Notes: generated by a model not told the origin, from the sequence alone. Counted from the first letter of the stretch, positions 1 to 9,104 are shown. The stretch: DNA of 22,428 bases from Allomyces macrogynus ATCC 38327 (GCA_000151295.1 GG745341.1:549476-571903); one strand, 5' to 3'. Numbers and translations: made by a program.

Positions 1-143
1 TTTACCATTTGCTTGAGCAGCGCGTCGACGAACACGGCGAGCTCAGGCGTCTGGCTCGCGTCGGGAACGGGTCCCGCCAGGGCTGCGGGCCCGGCAGCCG
101 GCACGGCACTGGCCGAGGATGGTGGGCGGCTGCTCGAGGCCAT
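1..143 (-). CDS. HSBP1-like protein, first exon only (partial)
   Basis: The minus strand from ATG at 143-141 is open for 46 codons. It ends with a Met codon at 8-6, followed directly by GTAAA, a good splice donor, so exon 1 is probably 143..6 and the rest lies off the window. The first 30 residues are an Ala/Pro/Ser-rich disordered leader. They are followed by the helix TPELAVFVDALLKQM. This resembles the start of the heat-shock-factor-binding protein 1 coiled coil, whose family pattern is a short acidic lead, a V/F-V-x-x-L-L-x-Q-M stretch, then a hydrophobic heptad helix. HSBP1 proteins are small trimeric coiled coils that bind and restrain HSF1. The start has a reasonable context (cactccATGG). 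It is transcribed away from the CDK11-like gene. Only about 15 informative residues are visible, so the family call is tentative; another small helical protein is possible. Confidence 0.5.
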   Translation of the reverse strand, partial: MASSSRPPSSASAVPAAGPAALAGPVPDASQTPELAVFVDALLKQMV

Positions 144-457
144 GGAGTGCGGGGAATGGATAGGACTGGCGGCGACGGGCAGCTGGGCGCGTCGTCGAGG
201 GCGCGGTGCAGCAAGTCGCGCAGGAGCTAGGCAAGTGCGGCAGGTGTGGTGCGGTTGGTCGACGTTGTCGAAAGCCGGCGATTGTCGACACCAACGCGGG
301 CGGTGGCGAGAGACGCGCCTGGCGATCCTGCACGTGCCAGGGACGCACTTCGTCGTCGAGCGAGAGCCGAGAATCGTCGTCGACGACGACGCGGGATATC
401 CGTCCACTCGCTTTACCGGCCCACAACTTGCTGCACTGTGACGGCCGAGGCATCAAA
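144..457. promoter_or_regulatory. Divergent promoter region between HSBP1-like and CDK11-like genes
   Basis: These 314 bp separate two start codons pointing away from each other, so both promoters must lie here or overlap. No TATA box is evident. An open frame continues upstream of the chosen CDK11 start to an ATG at 206, but its residues look like translated leader (Cys/Arg-rich, no domain) and the ATG at 458 has the better context. No RNA gene or repeat was seen. Confidence 0.5.
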
Positions 458-2091
458 ATGGCGTCGGCGGCCGAAAAGAAGCGGTCGCGATGGCTCGCCG
501 ACGATGACGACGACCAGCCCAAAGGCGGCGACCTTCGCAGCACGCTGTCGCGATCCAAGGGCGGGGCCTCCAAGAAGCGCAAGGCCTCATCCGCAACAAG
601 CACCAAGACCGATGCTGCTCCCGCTCCGGCAACAACCTCATCAGCGCCGGCAGCACCAACTGCACCGACAGCAGCCCCAACAGCAAGGAGGCGAGCGCTC
701 TCCCCAGCACCACCACCGCCACCACCTGCTCCCCCTGCGCCGCCCGCACGTCTCGCGACCATGACTCCTGCCTGGATCCAGTCGTGCCGGTCGGTCGAGC
801 ACTACGAAAAGCTCAACCGCATCGACGAAGGCGCCTACGGCGTCGTCTACCGCGCGCGCGACCGGTCCACCGGCGAAATTGTCGCGCTGAAACGGCTCAA
901 GCTCGACCAGGAGCGGCACGGCTTCCCCGTGACCGCGCTGCGCGAGATCAGCTCGCTCCTGCGGCTACGCGCGCACCCGCACATCGTACACGCGCGCGAA
1001 GTCGTGGTCGGCGGCACGCTCACGTCCGTGTTCCTGGTCATGGAGTTTCTGGAACACGACGTGAAGGGCCTGCTCACGTCGATGCCGATGCCGTTTTTGG
1101 CGTCCGAGGTCAAGACGCTGATCGCGCAATTACTCGCCGCGGTTGCGTTCCTGCACGCGCGCGGCCGCGTGCACCGTGACCTAAAAACGTCGAATTTGCT
1201 CTTGAACAACCAAGGGATGCTGAAAGTCGCCGATTTTGGGCTCACGCGCGTGATTGCGCGCGACGCCGTGGCCGCAGGCGTAAGGCCGCTCACGCCGTTG
1301 GTCGTCACGCTCTGGTACCGCGGGCCCGAACTGCTTTTGGGCGCCGACACGTACGATGCGACCGCCGTCGATATGTGGTCGGTCGGATGTATCTTTGCCG
1401 AATTGATTACGAGGACACCACTCGTACCGGGCCGCGGCGAGATCGATCAGATTGACAAGGTGTTCATGCTGCTCGGTCGACCCTCGCCCGCAGCGTGGAA
1501 GGCCATGGGCGATTTGCCGCACGCCAAGAACTTGAATTTGGCGCGGTATGCCGAGTGGACGGGAGAGGCCGCGGTGCGCGCACGACTAAGGGCGAAAGTG
1601 CCGGGGTTGTCGGAGCAGGGCGCGGATTTGCTCGCAAAGATGCTCGAGTGGGACCCGAAACGCAGGATTTCGGCGCAGGATGCGCTGGAGCACGCGTATT
1701 TCCGGTTCGTGTCGTGGTTGCTTCTTTCTTCCGTGTCTTGCGGATTGGTGCTGACGAGTAGCCATGTCCACCCAGTGAGCATCCGCCCGCCAAGGACCCG
1801 GCCATGTTCCCAACGTTCCCGTCGCGCGCCAACGGCGAAATGTACGACCTGCTGTCGAGCCAAGCACTTTTGTTTGTCCACGGCACAGTGAACTGACGCG
1901 ACTCCACTCTTTTACTCCACAGGAAACAGCGCGACTCACCCAGCGCGCCCGTGGCCGCGCACGACGTCGACGACGCGCCTGGCGGCCGGATTCCAGACGA
2001 TGACGACGATGGTGGTGGTGGCGGGCTCTTTTCCGATGCGGCCGTGGCCAGTGTAGCAGGCCCAGCAGCGCCGTTCCATCTCCGCGCATAG
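458..2091 (+). CDS. CDK11/PITSLRE-type cyclin-dependent kinase
   Basis: Proposed exons are 458..1704, 1776..1871 and 1923..2091, giving 503 aa. CDK11 kinases bind L-type cyclins and act in the nucleus on transcription and pre-mRNA splicing. Residues 1-101 are basic, acidic and Pro/Ala-rich (disordered). The kinase domain follows: EGAYGVVYRA at 124-133, ATP-binding Lys145, the family signature as PVTALRE at 157-163 (PITSLRE in animals), HRDLKTSN with Asp241, DFG at 259-261 and VVTLWYRGPELLLG near 283. The P+1 APE motif reads GPE. The first intron (71 bp, branch-like CTGAC at 1751) restores YFREHPPAKDPAMFPTFPS, which matches the conserved CDK11 C-terminal box. The second intron (51 bp, GTTTGT donor, CTGAC inside) leads to an acidic, Gly-rich end. 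The start at 458 was chosen for its context (atcaaaATGGCG). Family assignment is strong; the last exon rests only on phase and splice signals. Confidence 0.88.
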
Positions 2092-2552
2092 GTAGGCTTG
2101 ATCCAAATCCCTTTGAATCACTTCTTGGCGTCGACGACAGAAGCCCGTTAGGGGGGTGCGTGTCCAGCGGCGTGAAAGTTGTCCAAACAAACCCATTTTC
2201 GACCACTCCGATCCCCGTTGAGAGCGTGGTGTATTATTCACAAGAATAATGGATGGCAGCGAACCAGTCGAGCAGCGTGCGCGAGCGAGCGAAAAGAGGA
2301 GAGGGGATTGAGCAGAGCGGAGCACAAACGTGAAACAGATTGGGTGAGCAGGGGGTCGGAATACAGGCCCTTCAAAGGGCCTTCTGCTGGGTGGAGAATG
2401 CAGGGGAAAACGATGCAGGAGCAAACGACAAGAAGACAACATCGCAAGAAGGGGTAACCATATGCAAAGCGAGGGGTCGTTTGGTTGGTGGGTACACGCC
2501 GGGTGGAGACCAAAAACGCAAAGCAAAGAGACAGCAAATGCACGCGCGAACC
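2092..2552. other. Convergent 3' region between CDK11-like and CAMK-like kinase genes
   Basis: These 461 bp lie between two convergent stop codons and hold both 3' untranslated regions. Base composition is less GC-rich than the coding sequence around it. The only structure seen is a perfect 7-bp AT-rich hairpin at 2233-2250, listed separately. The open frames here are short, Arg/Ser-rich and lack GC3 bias; no gene is supported. Confidence 0.6.
2233..2250. terminator. AT-rich hairpin, possible bidirectional 3'-end signal
   Basis: ATTATTC at 2233-2239 pairs perfectly with GAATAAT at 2244-2250 across an ACAA loop. Because of the symmetry, an AATAAT hexamer (a variant poly(A) signal) is present on both strands. 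It sits 142 bp after the CDK11 stop and about 300 bp after the stop of the opposing kinase, so it could serve either transcript. This is suggestive only. Confidence 0.3.
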
Positions 2553-5500
2553 TCAGTTCGCAGCCCGAGCACGGGCTCTTCCATTCCCATTACTCGCCGT
2601 CGACGGCACGGCCGTGGCCGCAGCGGCAGCAGCAGCAGCGGCCCCACCGTCCTTAGAACTGCCCAGCGAGAACAGTCGCTTATACCAGCGCGGCTTGGAC
2701 ACGCCGCTGCCGCTGCCGGACGACGACGATGCCGACCCGTGCTCGGCGCCCGGCGACACCATCGTCTCAGCCGTTGCCGCTGTCGTTGTGGTCGCAGTCG
2801 CCGTCGTCCCCGCACTCCCACGGTGCTGCTGCAACCCAGCCGGCGGGGCGGCCACGGCGGCCGACGCGTCGCTGACCTGCAGCTGCGCGTTCCACCATCC
2901 GGGCATCCAGCCCCACCGCGCGCGGTCTCGGTCGCGGTCGGCCGCATGGTGCTGCTGCTGGCTCGCCGACGGGCCCGCGGCGCCACCGGCGTTCGGCGGC
3001 GCGACCGCCGCGGGCTTGGCGCTATTGCGCATGCGCAATGCCATCGGCGCCGGCGTCGTCGGCATCGCGGCCGGGACGCACGACGTGGTCTCGGGCAACT
3101 GCGGCGCCGGCGTGACGGGACGATGCGTGAGCACCGCCGTTGGGTCGGCGTGCATCGATCCCTGCCGCATGCGCGCGGGCGTCGTCGGGCGCGACACGTT
3201 GTACGGGACCGCCGACGCCTCGGCCGCGGCGGCCGTCTGATGCGTGTGCGGGTACGCCGATGAGGCGTGCGCGTCGCCCGCCGCGGGGTATACGCCGCCC
3301 TCAGGCTTCGGCCGGCGCGACCGGCCGTGCCGGCGCGGAACCACCGGGGACCCGGGAACTTCGTTCCCGTTCGGCACTTGCGCCTGCGCGTGCACGAGGT
3401 GCGGCATCGACGGGTTATACCTGCGCAACTTATCCGCGAGCCCGCGCAACTCCTGCAATTCGCGCACGGCCGCATCGGCCTCAGCCATGGCGAGCGCGGC
3501 CTCGTCGGCGTCGACGACGACAACGGGCGGCTCGGCTCGGCGCCCGCCGCTGCGCGACCGGGCGACGCGCATACATTGCGCGTTGCACGGCATCCCGCGC
3601 TCGTGCGCGTGGTGCGTGTGGTGCCGTGTGCGCGGCCGGTCCGGCCCCGGCGTCTTGGAAATGCCCGTCGGCGGGCGAGCGGGGCGGCGCGACGGAGTGG
3701 TGGGGGTCGAACGAGTCGCGATCTGCAGTGCCACGGCGCCGTCGCGCTTGGCCGCTTCGAGAGCGGCAGCTGCCGCGGCGGCCGCGGCCATGGCCGCCTG
3801 GGTCTCGGCGGTGGTCGGGACCGGGGGCAACTCGGCCATATCAACTTCGTGCAGGGAGGGCGGCGGCTCGGTCGCCGCGGACCGTGCGGTGGCCGCGCGC
3901 GGGCGGCCGACGTTGATGTACTCGTACATGGCCGCGCCGGGCCCGGATGCAAGAAGGTTGTAGGCGGACGTCGCGAGGTGGTGGACCGAGGCAATGTCGT
4001 CGTGCGCGGGAGAGGTCGTGACCCAAGGTTCCTGCAGGACGGCCGTCGTGAGTGTCGTGTCGTTGCCGACGACCTCGAGTGTTGGCAAACTCGGCTGGTT
4101 CGCAGTCGGTGCCGACGACGCCGTGGCTTTCCCGGGTGCTGTCGACGCGCGCTCGTGTCTCGGAATCGCCATTGGCACGGCGGGTGCGGCGGCCGACGGC
4201 CGCTTGGTGAGCGTCGCGTCGCCATCGACAATCTCCATACTGTCGCGACTCGGCTCGGCGCGCGTCGACGACGCATCGTCGGTATCGGCACCGACCAGCT
4301 TGTCCGACTTGGCGACGGCGCTCGCGGCGGCCGAAGAGAGCGACGCGGCGACGGCCTCGGCCATTTCCACGTCCTCGTCCTCCTCAGGATCCTCGTGCAG
4401 CGGGATCCCGTCGTCGAGCACAGCGGCCACGCCTGTGGCACGCCGACGCCGGCGTCGACGTTCGCGGCGCTCCTCGTCGCCGCCATCGCACGACGAATTA
4501 TCGCACGAGACGGCATCCACATCGGCCTCGAGAAACACGCCCCCGACGCGCCTCCCCGCTGCAAACTTGCCAAGCACGACCGGGTCCGGATCCGCATACA
4601 CCGGCGACTCGGCGTACTGCGCATTAATCCACGCGTCCTCATCCAACATATGCAACGACTTGCGCGCGCGCGGGTCCACATTCATCAACCTCGCGAGCGT
4701 GCGGCGCAGACCGGGCGAGACGTGCGGCGGAACCGCATACCGCCCACGAATCACGATTTCCTTGAGCGTGGCCAAGTCCTTGGCCGAGAACGGATGCATT
4801 CCCGTGGTCATTTCGAACAGGACGACGCCCAACGACCACGCATCGACTTCGGGCCCCACGTACTCGGCACCGCGCGCAATCTCGGGCGAGAAGTACCCCG
4901 GGGAACCGACCGCTGTGTGCCGGTACCCGTCCGGGTCGTACCCCGTGCCGAGCCCGAAATCCACGAGTTTCACGAGCCAGCCACCGGATTCGTTGATTTC
5001 CTGTGCCATCCAGGGGCGGCCGGCGATGGTCGGGGCCGACGCAAACATACTCGTCTGGTGGAATGCGGCGGTGGACGTGGCGGGACACGTCGTGCGCGGA
5101 TCCGTGGCCACGGCATGCGCGTCGGCGCCCGCGGGTTCCGCGACAATGTTGGACCGGAACTTGAGCCGGTAGGACCGCGTCAGCTCGAGCCGTCGCGGCC
5201 AGTGCTTCGGGGTCGCGGGCGACCGCACGGCCACGTTCGGGTTCGCGGATCCGGCGGGGTAGGCGATGCCGGTTTCGCGCGCGGCGGGCGGCTTCGGCGG
5301 CTGGCAGAGGATCAGCATGGCGTTGCCCATTTTGATGTCGCGGTGGCTAGCAGCGAAGAAGTGGGAGTGGTCAGTTCAAACTGGGCTGCACGGAGCACGT
5401 GAGCCGCGCCGCGACGCGTGCGAGTCTTGTTTCCGCCTGGCCGGGCCGCGAACAGCTCCATCTCGGCCCTCGCCCACGCCGTGGCGCCCCGTCCCTCCAG

Positions 5501-6229
5501 TCCTGCGCACAAAGCGTCGCCACACACACGGCGTGCGCTTGTCGCCAACAGCGGCCCCGCACCGCACGCACGCGACGCGACTTGCAGCGACCGCGAAGAA
5601 AACGCAAAATGCAACGTACACGACGCCGCGCGCGTGGCAGAAACTCACTGCGGACACGAGCTGGCGGAACAGGCCACGCGCAACGGGCTCGGCGAGCCGA
5701 ATGCTTTCAAAGACAAAGTCGTGGAGGTTGATGCCCGGAATGTACTCGAGGAGCAGGATCGTCGATGTAACCGTCTCGAACGTGCGGTGCAGCGTGACGA
5801 GGTTCGGGTGCGACTGCAGCGCGTGTACGTGCGTCGCGTCTCTTGTCGTTGGGCAGGGCAAAAGCAGTCGCGAGCCGCGGAGTCGGTGCAGAATGTCGAT
5901 TTCGCGCCGCAGTTTTTCCATGACTTTGGGCCGGTGGTCGACTTTGGAGAGGATCTTGAACGCGTACTGCAGCAAGGGGAGATGGAATGTGAGCAAAGAC
6001 GATCGGGAAAGGTGGAGAGAATCGGGCAACAGAAAATTGATTGGTCAGTATGTACCTTCTTTTGCGACGACTTGGACGTGACGAGGAACACTTGCGAGAA
6101 CTTGCCGCTGCCAAGACTGCGGCCCATGTCGAAGTCCTTGAGCACGGCGTCGGGCGTCAGCGGCAGGGCGGAATCGCCGGCGGCCGGCACGATTGTAGAG
6201 GGACCCACGGAAGGTGCGGGTGGGGCCAT
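2553..6229 (-). CDS. Serine/threonine protein kinase (CAMK-like) with long disordered tail
   Basis: Proposed exons on the minus strand are 6229..6056, 5966..5620 and 5346..2553, giving 1104 aa. Introns are 89 and 273 bp and phases agree. Kinase motifs in order: glycine loop LGSGKFSQVF at 39-48 (third Gly replaced by Ser), YAFKIL with Lys62, alpha-C Glu80, HRDIKMGN at 175-182 (restored only by intron 2), DFG at 303-305, GSPGYFSPE near 321-329, DAWSLGVVLFEMTTG, and a C-lobe ending near 416. The activation segment and C-lobe resemble the CAMK/SNF1-like group. Two oddities: a 21-residue insert at 89-109 between alpha-C and beta-4, and about 105 extra residues between the catalytic loop and DFG. 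Residues 420-1104 are low complexity with poly-Ala, Arg and Pro/Ser runs, so no second domain is claimed. The start at 6229 (ccatcATGG) was preferred; the frame stays open upstream to 6583. Substrate and pathway are unknown. Confidence 0.85.
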
Positions 6230-7445
6230 GATGGACAGGCGAGATGCGGGATACGACGCGAGCGGGCGAGAGAGTGAGAGAAAGAATGGAGCGAGAGCCT
6301 TTTGGTCGCGTCCGAGAGCAGCGGCGAGCGAGCGTTCGCAGCGGTTGACGTTGGCCCCTGCGGGACTACGAGAGCGGGCGGGCGGTGTGCCGTCGGCGTG
6401 CGTCGTGCGGGGTCCGCGTCGCGTCAGATGATCACAGGCACGGCGAGCGACGTCGGGCCAGCAGAGGTCGGTGCGAGCGCGAGAACAGGGCGCGTTTTGT
6501 GCGCACGGTGGGGTTGGAGAGAGACGACGGGGGAGACGCGACTCCAGGCCAGGCCAGGCCAGAGACAAAGAGAAAACAGGCAAGCAGGCAGGCGCGTGTT
6601 GCAGAGATCCACGGGCGCGTCGATCACACGTCCAACGCGGCGAGCGTCAAGACCAGCTTGACCACACACTTGCAGCAGTCGAATCCTTGGGCGAGCAGAA
6701 GCACGAGCGGGCCGTTGTCGTGCTCTTCAGTGCGCGCGAGGTCGAGAGCCGGCGCGGAGAAGTGATGCGCCAGGCCGACGACGATGGTGCGAGGAGACGA
6801 GGAGAGAAGAGAGAGGAGAGAGAGAGAAAGGATTGGCACGCTCAAAGGGAGCTCCACCATCAAGACGTCGTGCTGCTGATCTGGCCTTTGCGGGCGTCGT
6901 TGCCGCGGTGAAGCATGGGAAGCACCAGCACAACGCGTGCCAGGCTGGCCGGTTCCCAAGCACTCGCGGCGCAGCGCATCGACGCGTTTTGGGGCAAAGA
7001 AAGGGAACTGGAGCCCGATGCACGCACGGGCGTCGGTGTGCGGTTGGCCTTGGGAACGTCCTTGTGCGAGGGGGTGTTGCCGTGGGAACCACAAATGCGA
7101 TCATTTCCTGGCGCTCCTGGCTCGATCTCTCAATTCAAGTCGTTGCTTGGGCCCAAACGTGCCGAGCGAATGAACGATTGACACGGCCTATTTCGATGCA
7201 TTTTCCCTTTTCTTTAGCGCTTGGGCCGCGTCAGTCAGTCGCGTCTGGACGCTGGATTGAAGCCGAGGGTTGTCGGCCTGGTGCGCGCTCGTCGTGGCCG
7301 TGATCAGCGTCAAACGTCCGCCCCCAGTGCCAGCCTGACGGCGCCCGACCAAGCTGGGACCCGTCAGCATCTCGTCGACGCTCCCACCCGAACCCTTTCC
7401 TTCGTTGGCCACTCCCGCGCGGCTGCTGCACATTTCGCCCAAGCG
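6230..7445. other. 1.2 kb between divergent genes, no confident gene
   Basis: This stretch lies between the start of the CAMK-like kinase (minus) and the coiled-coil gene (plus), so it should hold both promoters and leaders. On the minus strand there are several CT-rich runs (reverse complements of 6264-6290, 6545-6585 and 6790-6830), typical of fungal leaders or intron tails. A triple ggcca-type pentamer repeat occurs near 6545-6562. Candidate open frames exist: plus 6915..7181 (88 codons) and a minus frame ending in tga at 6624 whose last 55 or so codons are GC3-rich. Neither shows a family motif or clear splice structure. A small spliced minus-strand gene cannot be excluded. Confidence 0.45.
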
Positions 7446-8285
7446 ATGCTCTCGACGACGACGACCGCGCCAGTAGCACCAGCCGCACCACCCGCTGCAG
7501 CACCACCTACCAAGAACAGCAATTTGCGCGCCGCCTCCCAACTTGCCTGCCACGACCCGATCTTCCCACCCGACCTGCCGACGACCGACCCGGCCGCGGC
7601 GGCCGCCGCGTGGCCGCTGCTCGTCGCCAACCGCGCGCGACTGCAGGATGCCGTCAAGCGGTATGCGCAGCACGTGGCCCACGCCGACGCGGCGGCGCGG
7701 TCGGCCATGGCGCGTGCCGACGCTGCCGAACGTGCACTCGCCGTGGTCGCGCACCGGCTCGAGACGGCGGTCGTGCCGACAGCCGAGGCCCGTGTCCGGG
7801 CAATCGAAGCTGAGCGGGACGTACTCGCGCGCCGGGTCCGGCAACTAGAGGCCGCGCTGGTCTCGACCGAGGCTGCGTTTGTGCGTGCGCGCGAGGATGC
7901 GAGGCATTGGCGCGCGTGTGAGCGCGTCGTGCCCGCGCCGGTACTGGTGGTGGAGAAGTGCGAGCGTGTCGTGCCGGCACCGGTACTGAAGGGGGAGAAT
8001 ATGCGTGCGCATCGAAGGAGAAGTCGTCGCTCAACGTCGAAGGTGGTGATGGCCGAGCGCGAGATTGTGACTGCCGTGGGCGCGGTCGACGAGCCAGCAC
8101 CGGACATGGACGTGACGCGATTGAATGCCGTGATCGAGGGGCACATTCGGTCCCTGGACCACGACCACGACGACGAGGACGGCGCGATCAGCGACGAGGG
8201 CGCGGATGGCGACGCTGATTCGGCCACAGATGGCCGCGCCGCACGACCTGCGATCAGCTCCGAATCAGTGCAGAGGAAACGTTGA
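7446..8285 (+). CDS. Coiled-coil protein of unknown function
   Basis: Single exon, 279 aa from the ATG at 7446. I do not recognise the family. Residues 1-25 are Thr/Ala/Pro-rich. Residues 55-155 are a long Ala/Arg/Glu-rich helix with heptad-like hydrophobic spacing, probably a coiled coil. The motif CERVVPAPVL occurs twice, at 158-167 and 172-181, as a 42-bp tandem duplication. A basic patch follows (RAHRRRSRRS), then an acidic Asp/His/Glu-rich tail near 235-265. There is no signal peptide or membrane segment. The frame stays open upstream to an ATG at 7221, but that part is Arg/Ser-rich and looks like leader, so the internal ATG is preferred with moderate certainty. It converges on VMA21 with 81 bp between the stops. 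A structural or scaffold role is the most one could guess. Confidence 0.65.
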   Translation: MLSTTTTAPVAPAAPPAAAPPTKNSNLRAASQLACHDPIFPPDLPTTDPAAAAAAWPLLVANRARLQDAVKRYAQHVAHADAAARSAMARADAAERALAVVAHRLETAVVPTAEARVRAIEAERDVLARRVRQLEAALVSTEAAFVRAREDARHWRACERVVPAPVLVVEKCERVVPAPVLKGENMRAHRRRSRRSTSKVVMAEREIVTAVGAVDEPAPDMDVTRLNAVIEGHIRSLDHDHDDEDGAISDEGADGDADSATDGRAARPAISSESVQRKR

Positions 8286-8366
8286 GATAAATCAAATGGT
8301 GTTTCTATCAGAGTCGCGCGCGCGCGCGTGCGGTTTGACGACGACAAATATGTACAAGGCGCCCCG
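8286..8366. other. Short convergent spacer with alternating CG tract
   Basis: These 81 bp separate the stop of the coiled-coil gene from that of VMA21. They contain an alternating purine-pyrimidine tract of 16 bp at 8315-8330 (CG repeats broken by one TG) and AT-rich bits (gataaatcaa, acaaatatgtac) that could serve 3'-end formation on either strand. Confidence 0.45.
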
Positions 8367-8933
8367 TTATTGGTCCTTCTTCGTTTCGGCAGCTGCCTCC
8401 TGTGCGGCGCGCTTGGCGAGGTGCTCTTGCCTCATAGCCTTGACGAGCGCCTCGGCCTCGGGGTCGTGCGTCGTGCCCTCGACCACGGCAATGACGGCGT
8501 AGACGAGCACAATCAGGTTGACGGCAGCGGCAGCGCAAATGGCAGAGTACATCGTGTCGCCTGCTCTCAGGTTCGGGTCAGGACGGGCACCATGAATCCA
8601 CGGCGATGGAGCAACAGCAACGCACCGGGGAACCAGTTGTCGAGCGCGTAGTAGTACGTGGCAATGGGCAGCGTCGCCACGGCAATGGCGAACGTGATAA
8701 ACTTGACCAGGACGCCACTATGGACCGTGGTTTGGTGCAACGATCAGCACCTTGTTGCAGCGCAGCCAAACAAGCGCGTTATCGCAAAGACCATACGGCG
8801 CAAACTTGGGGGTGGCATTGGCGCTCGCAGAAGTGCCGTTGGCCGCGGCGGCAGCCGCCTTGGCGGCCCTCGCGGCGCGCGCGCGTTGCGTGATTTCGTT
8901 GACGGCCCTGGCGGCCTCGGCGGTGTCGGTCAT
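8367..8933 (-). CDS. VMA21: V-ATPase assembly factor VMA21
   Basis: Proposed exons on the minus strand are 8933..8797, 8717..8626 and 8560..8367, giving 140 aa. Introns are 79 bp (GTATGG donor) and 65 bp (GTGCGT donor, CTGAC branch-like motif, CAG acceptor). VMA21 is an ER membrane chaperone that helps assemble the Vo sector of the vacuolar proton pump. The joined protein has an Ala-rich cytosolic N-terminus (1-45), a first membrane helix with VLVKFITFAIAVATLPIATYY (about 48-69), a lumenal loop ALDNWFPGDTM, a second helix SAICAAAAVNLIVLVYAVIAV (about 82-102), and a charged tail ending KKDQ. That ending fits the dilysine ER-retrieval signal known in yeast Vma21. The order helix, short loop ending in a small/aromatic-rich segment, helix, KKxx is the family pattern. 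Start at 8933 chosen; an in-frame ATG at 9008 would add 25 residues. It is head to head with ATG5. Confidence 0.88.
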
Positions 8934-9104
8934 GGTGGTTTTCGTTGCTGCGAGTTGTGGTGCGGTTCGGCTTGAAGGAGACTCGTGGAGCAGTTGTTGA
9001 AGCGGCAAGACGTTGAAAGCGATAGCTCAACGAGCCGACGTGTGGCGACCGGCGAAAGGACGACGTGACCGCGACGCGTGCTTCGAGCTCGACCAGCACC
9101 GACT
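8934..9104. promoter_or_regulatory. Bidirectional promoter between VMA21 and ATG5
   Basis: Only 171 bp separate the two start codons, so the genes must share or interleave promoter elements. No TATA box is seen. A GACGACGTGACC element at 9058-9069 resembles a CRE-type half site, but this cannot be shown from sequence alone. Confidence 0.55.

Noticed and set aside
206..457. N-terminal extension of the CDK11-like protein from the ATG at 206
   Set aside because: The frame is open, but the residues look like translated leader. The ATG at 458 has a strong context and begins a typical Lys/Asp-rich CDK11-like N-terminus.
1888..1922. 35-bp intron (GTGAACTGAC to CACAG) as the second CDK11 intron
   Set aside because: Using this donor puts the last exon in an Arg-rich frame. 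The GTTTGT donor at 1872 gives an intron of plausible size and an acidic, Gly-rich frame with codon bias to the TAG at 2089.
2372..4681. 769-codon open frame on the minus strand overlapping the CAMK-like kinase
   Set aside because: It is another frame of the kinase's C-terminal exon, dominated by Arg/Ser/Pro/Thr. The kinase frame has the recognisable motifs and the codon bias.
3267..5402. 711-codon plus-strand open frame antisense to the kinase
   Set aside because: It is an Arg/Gly-rich antisense shadow produced by GC-rich codons, with no domain and no sensible start.
5347..5619. Possible extra exon inside the long second intron of the CAMK-like kinase
   Set aside because: Direct joining of 5620 to 5346 restores the invariant HRDIK motif without gaps, so nothing coding is missing from this interval.
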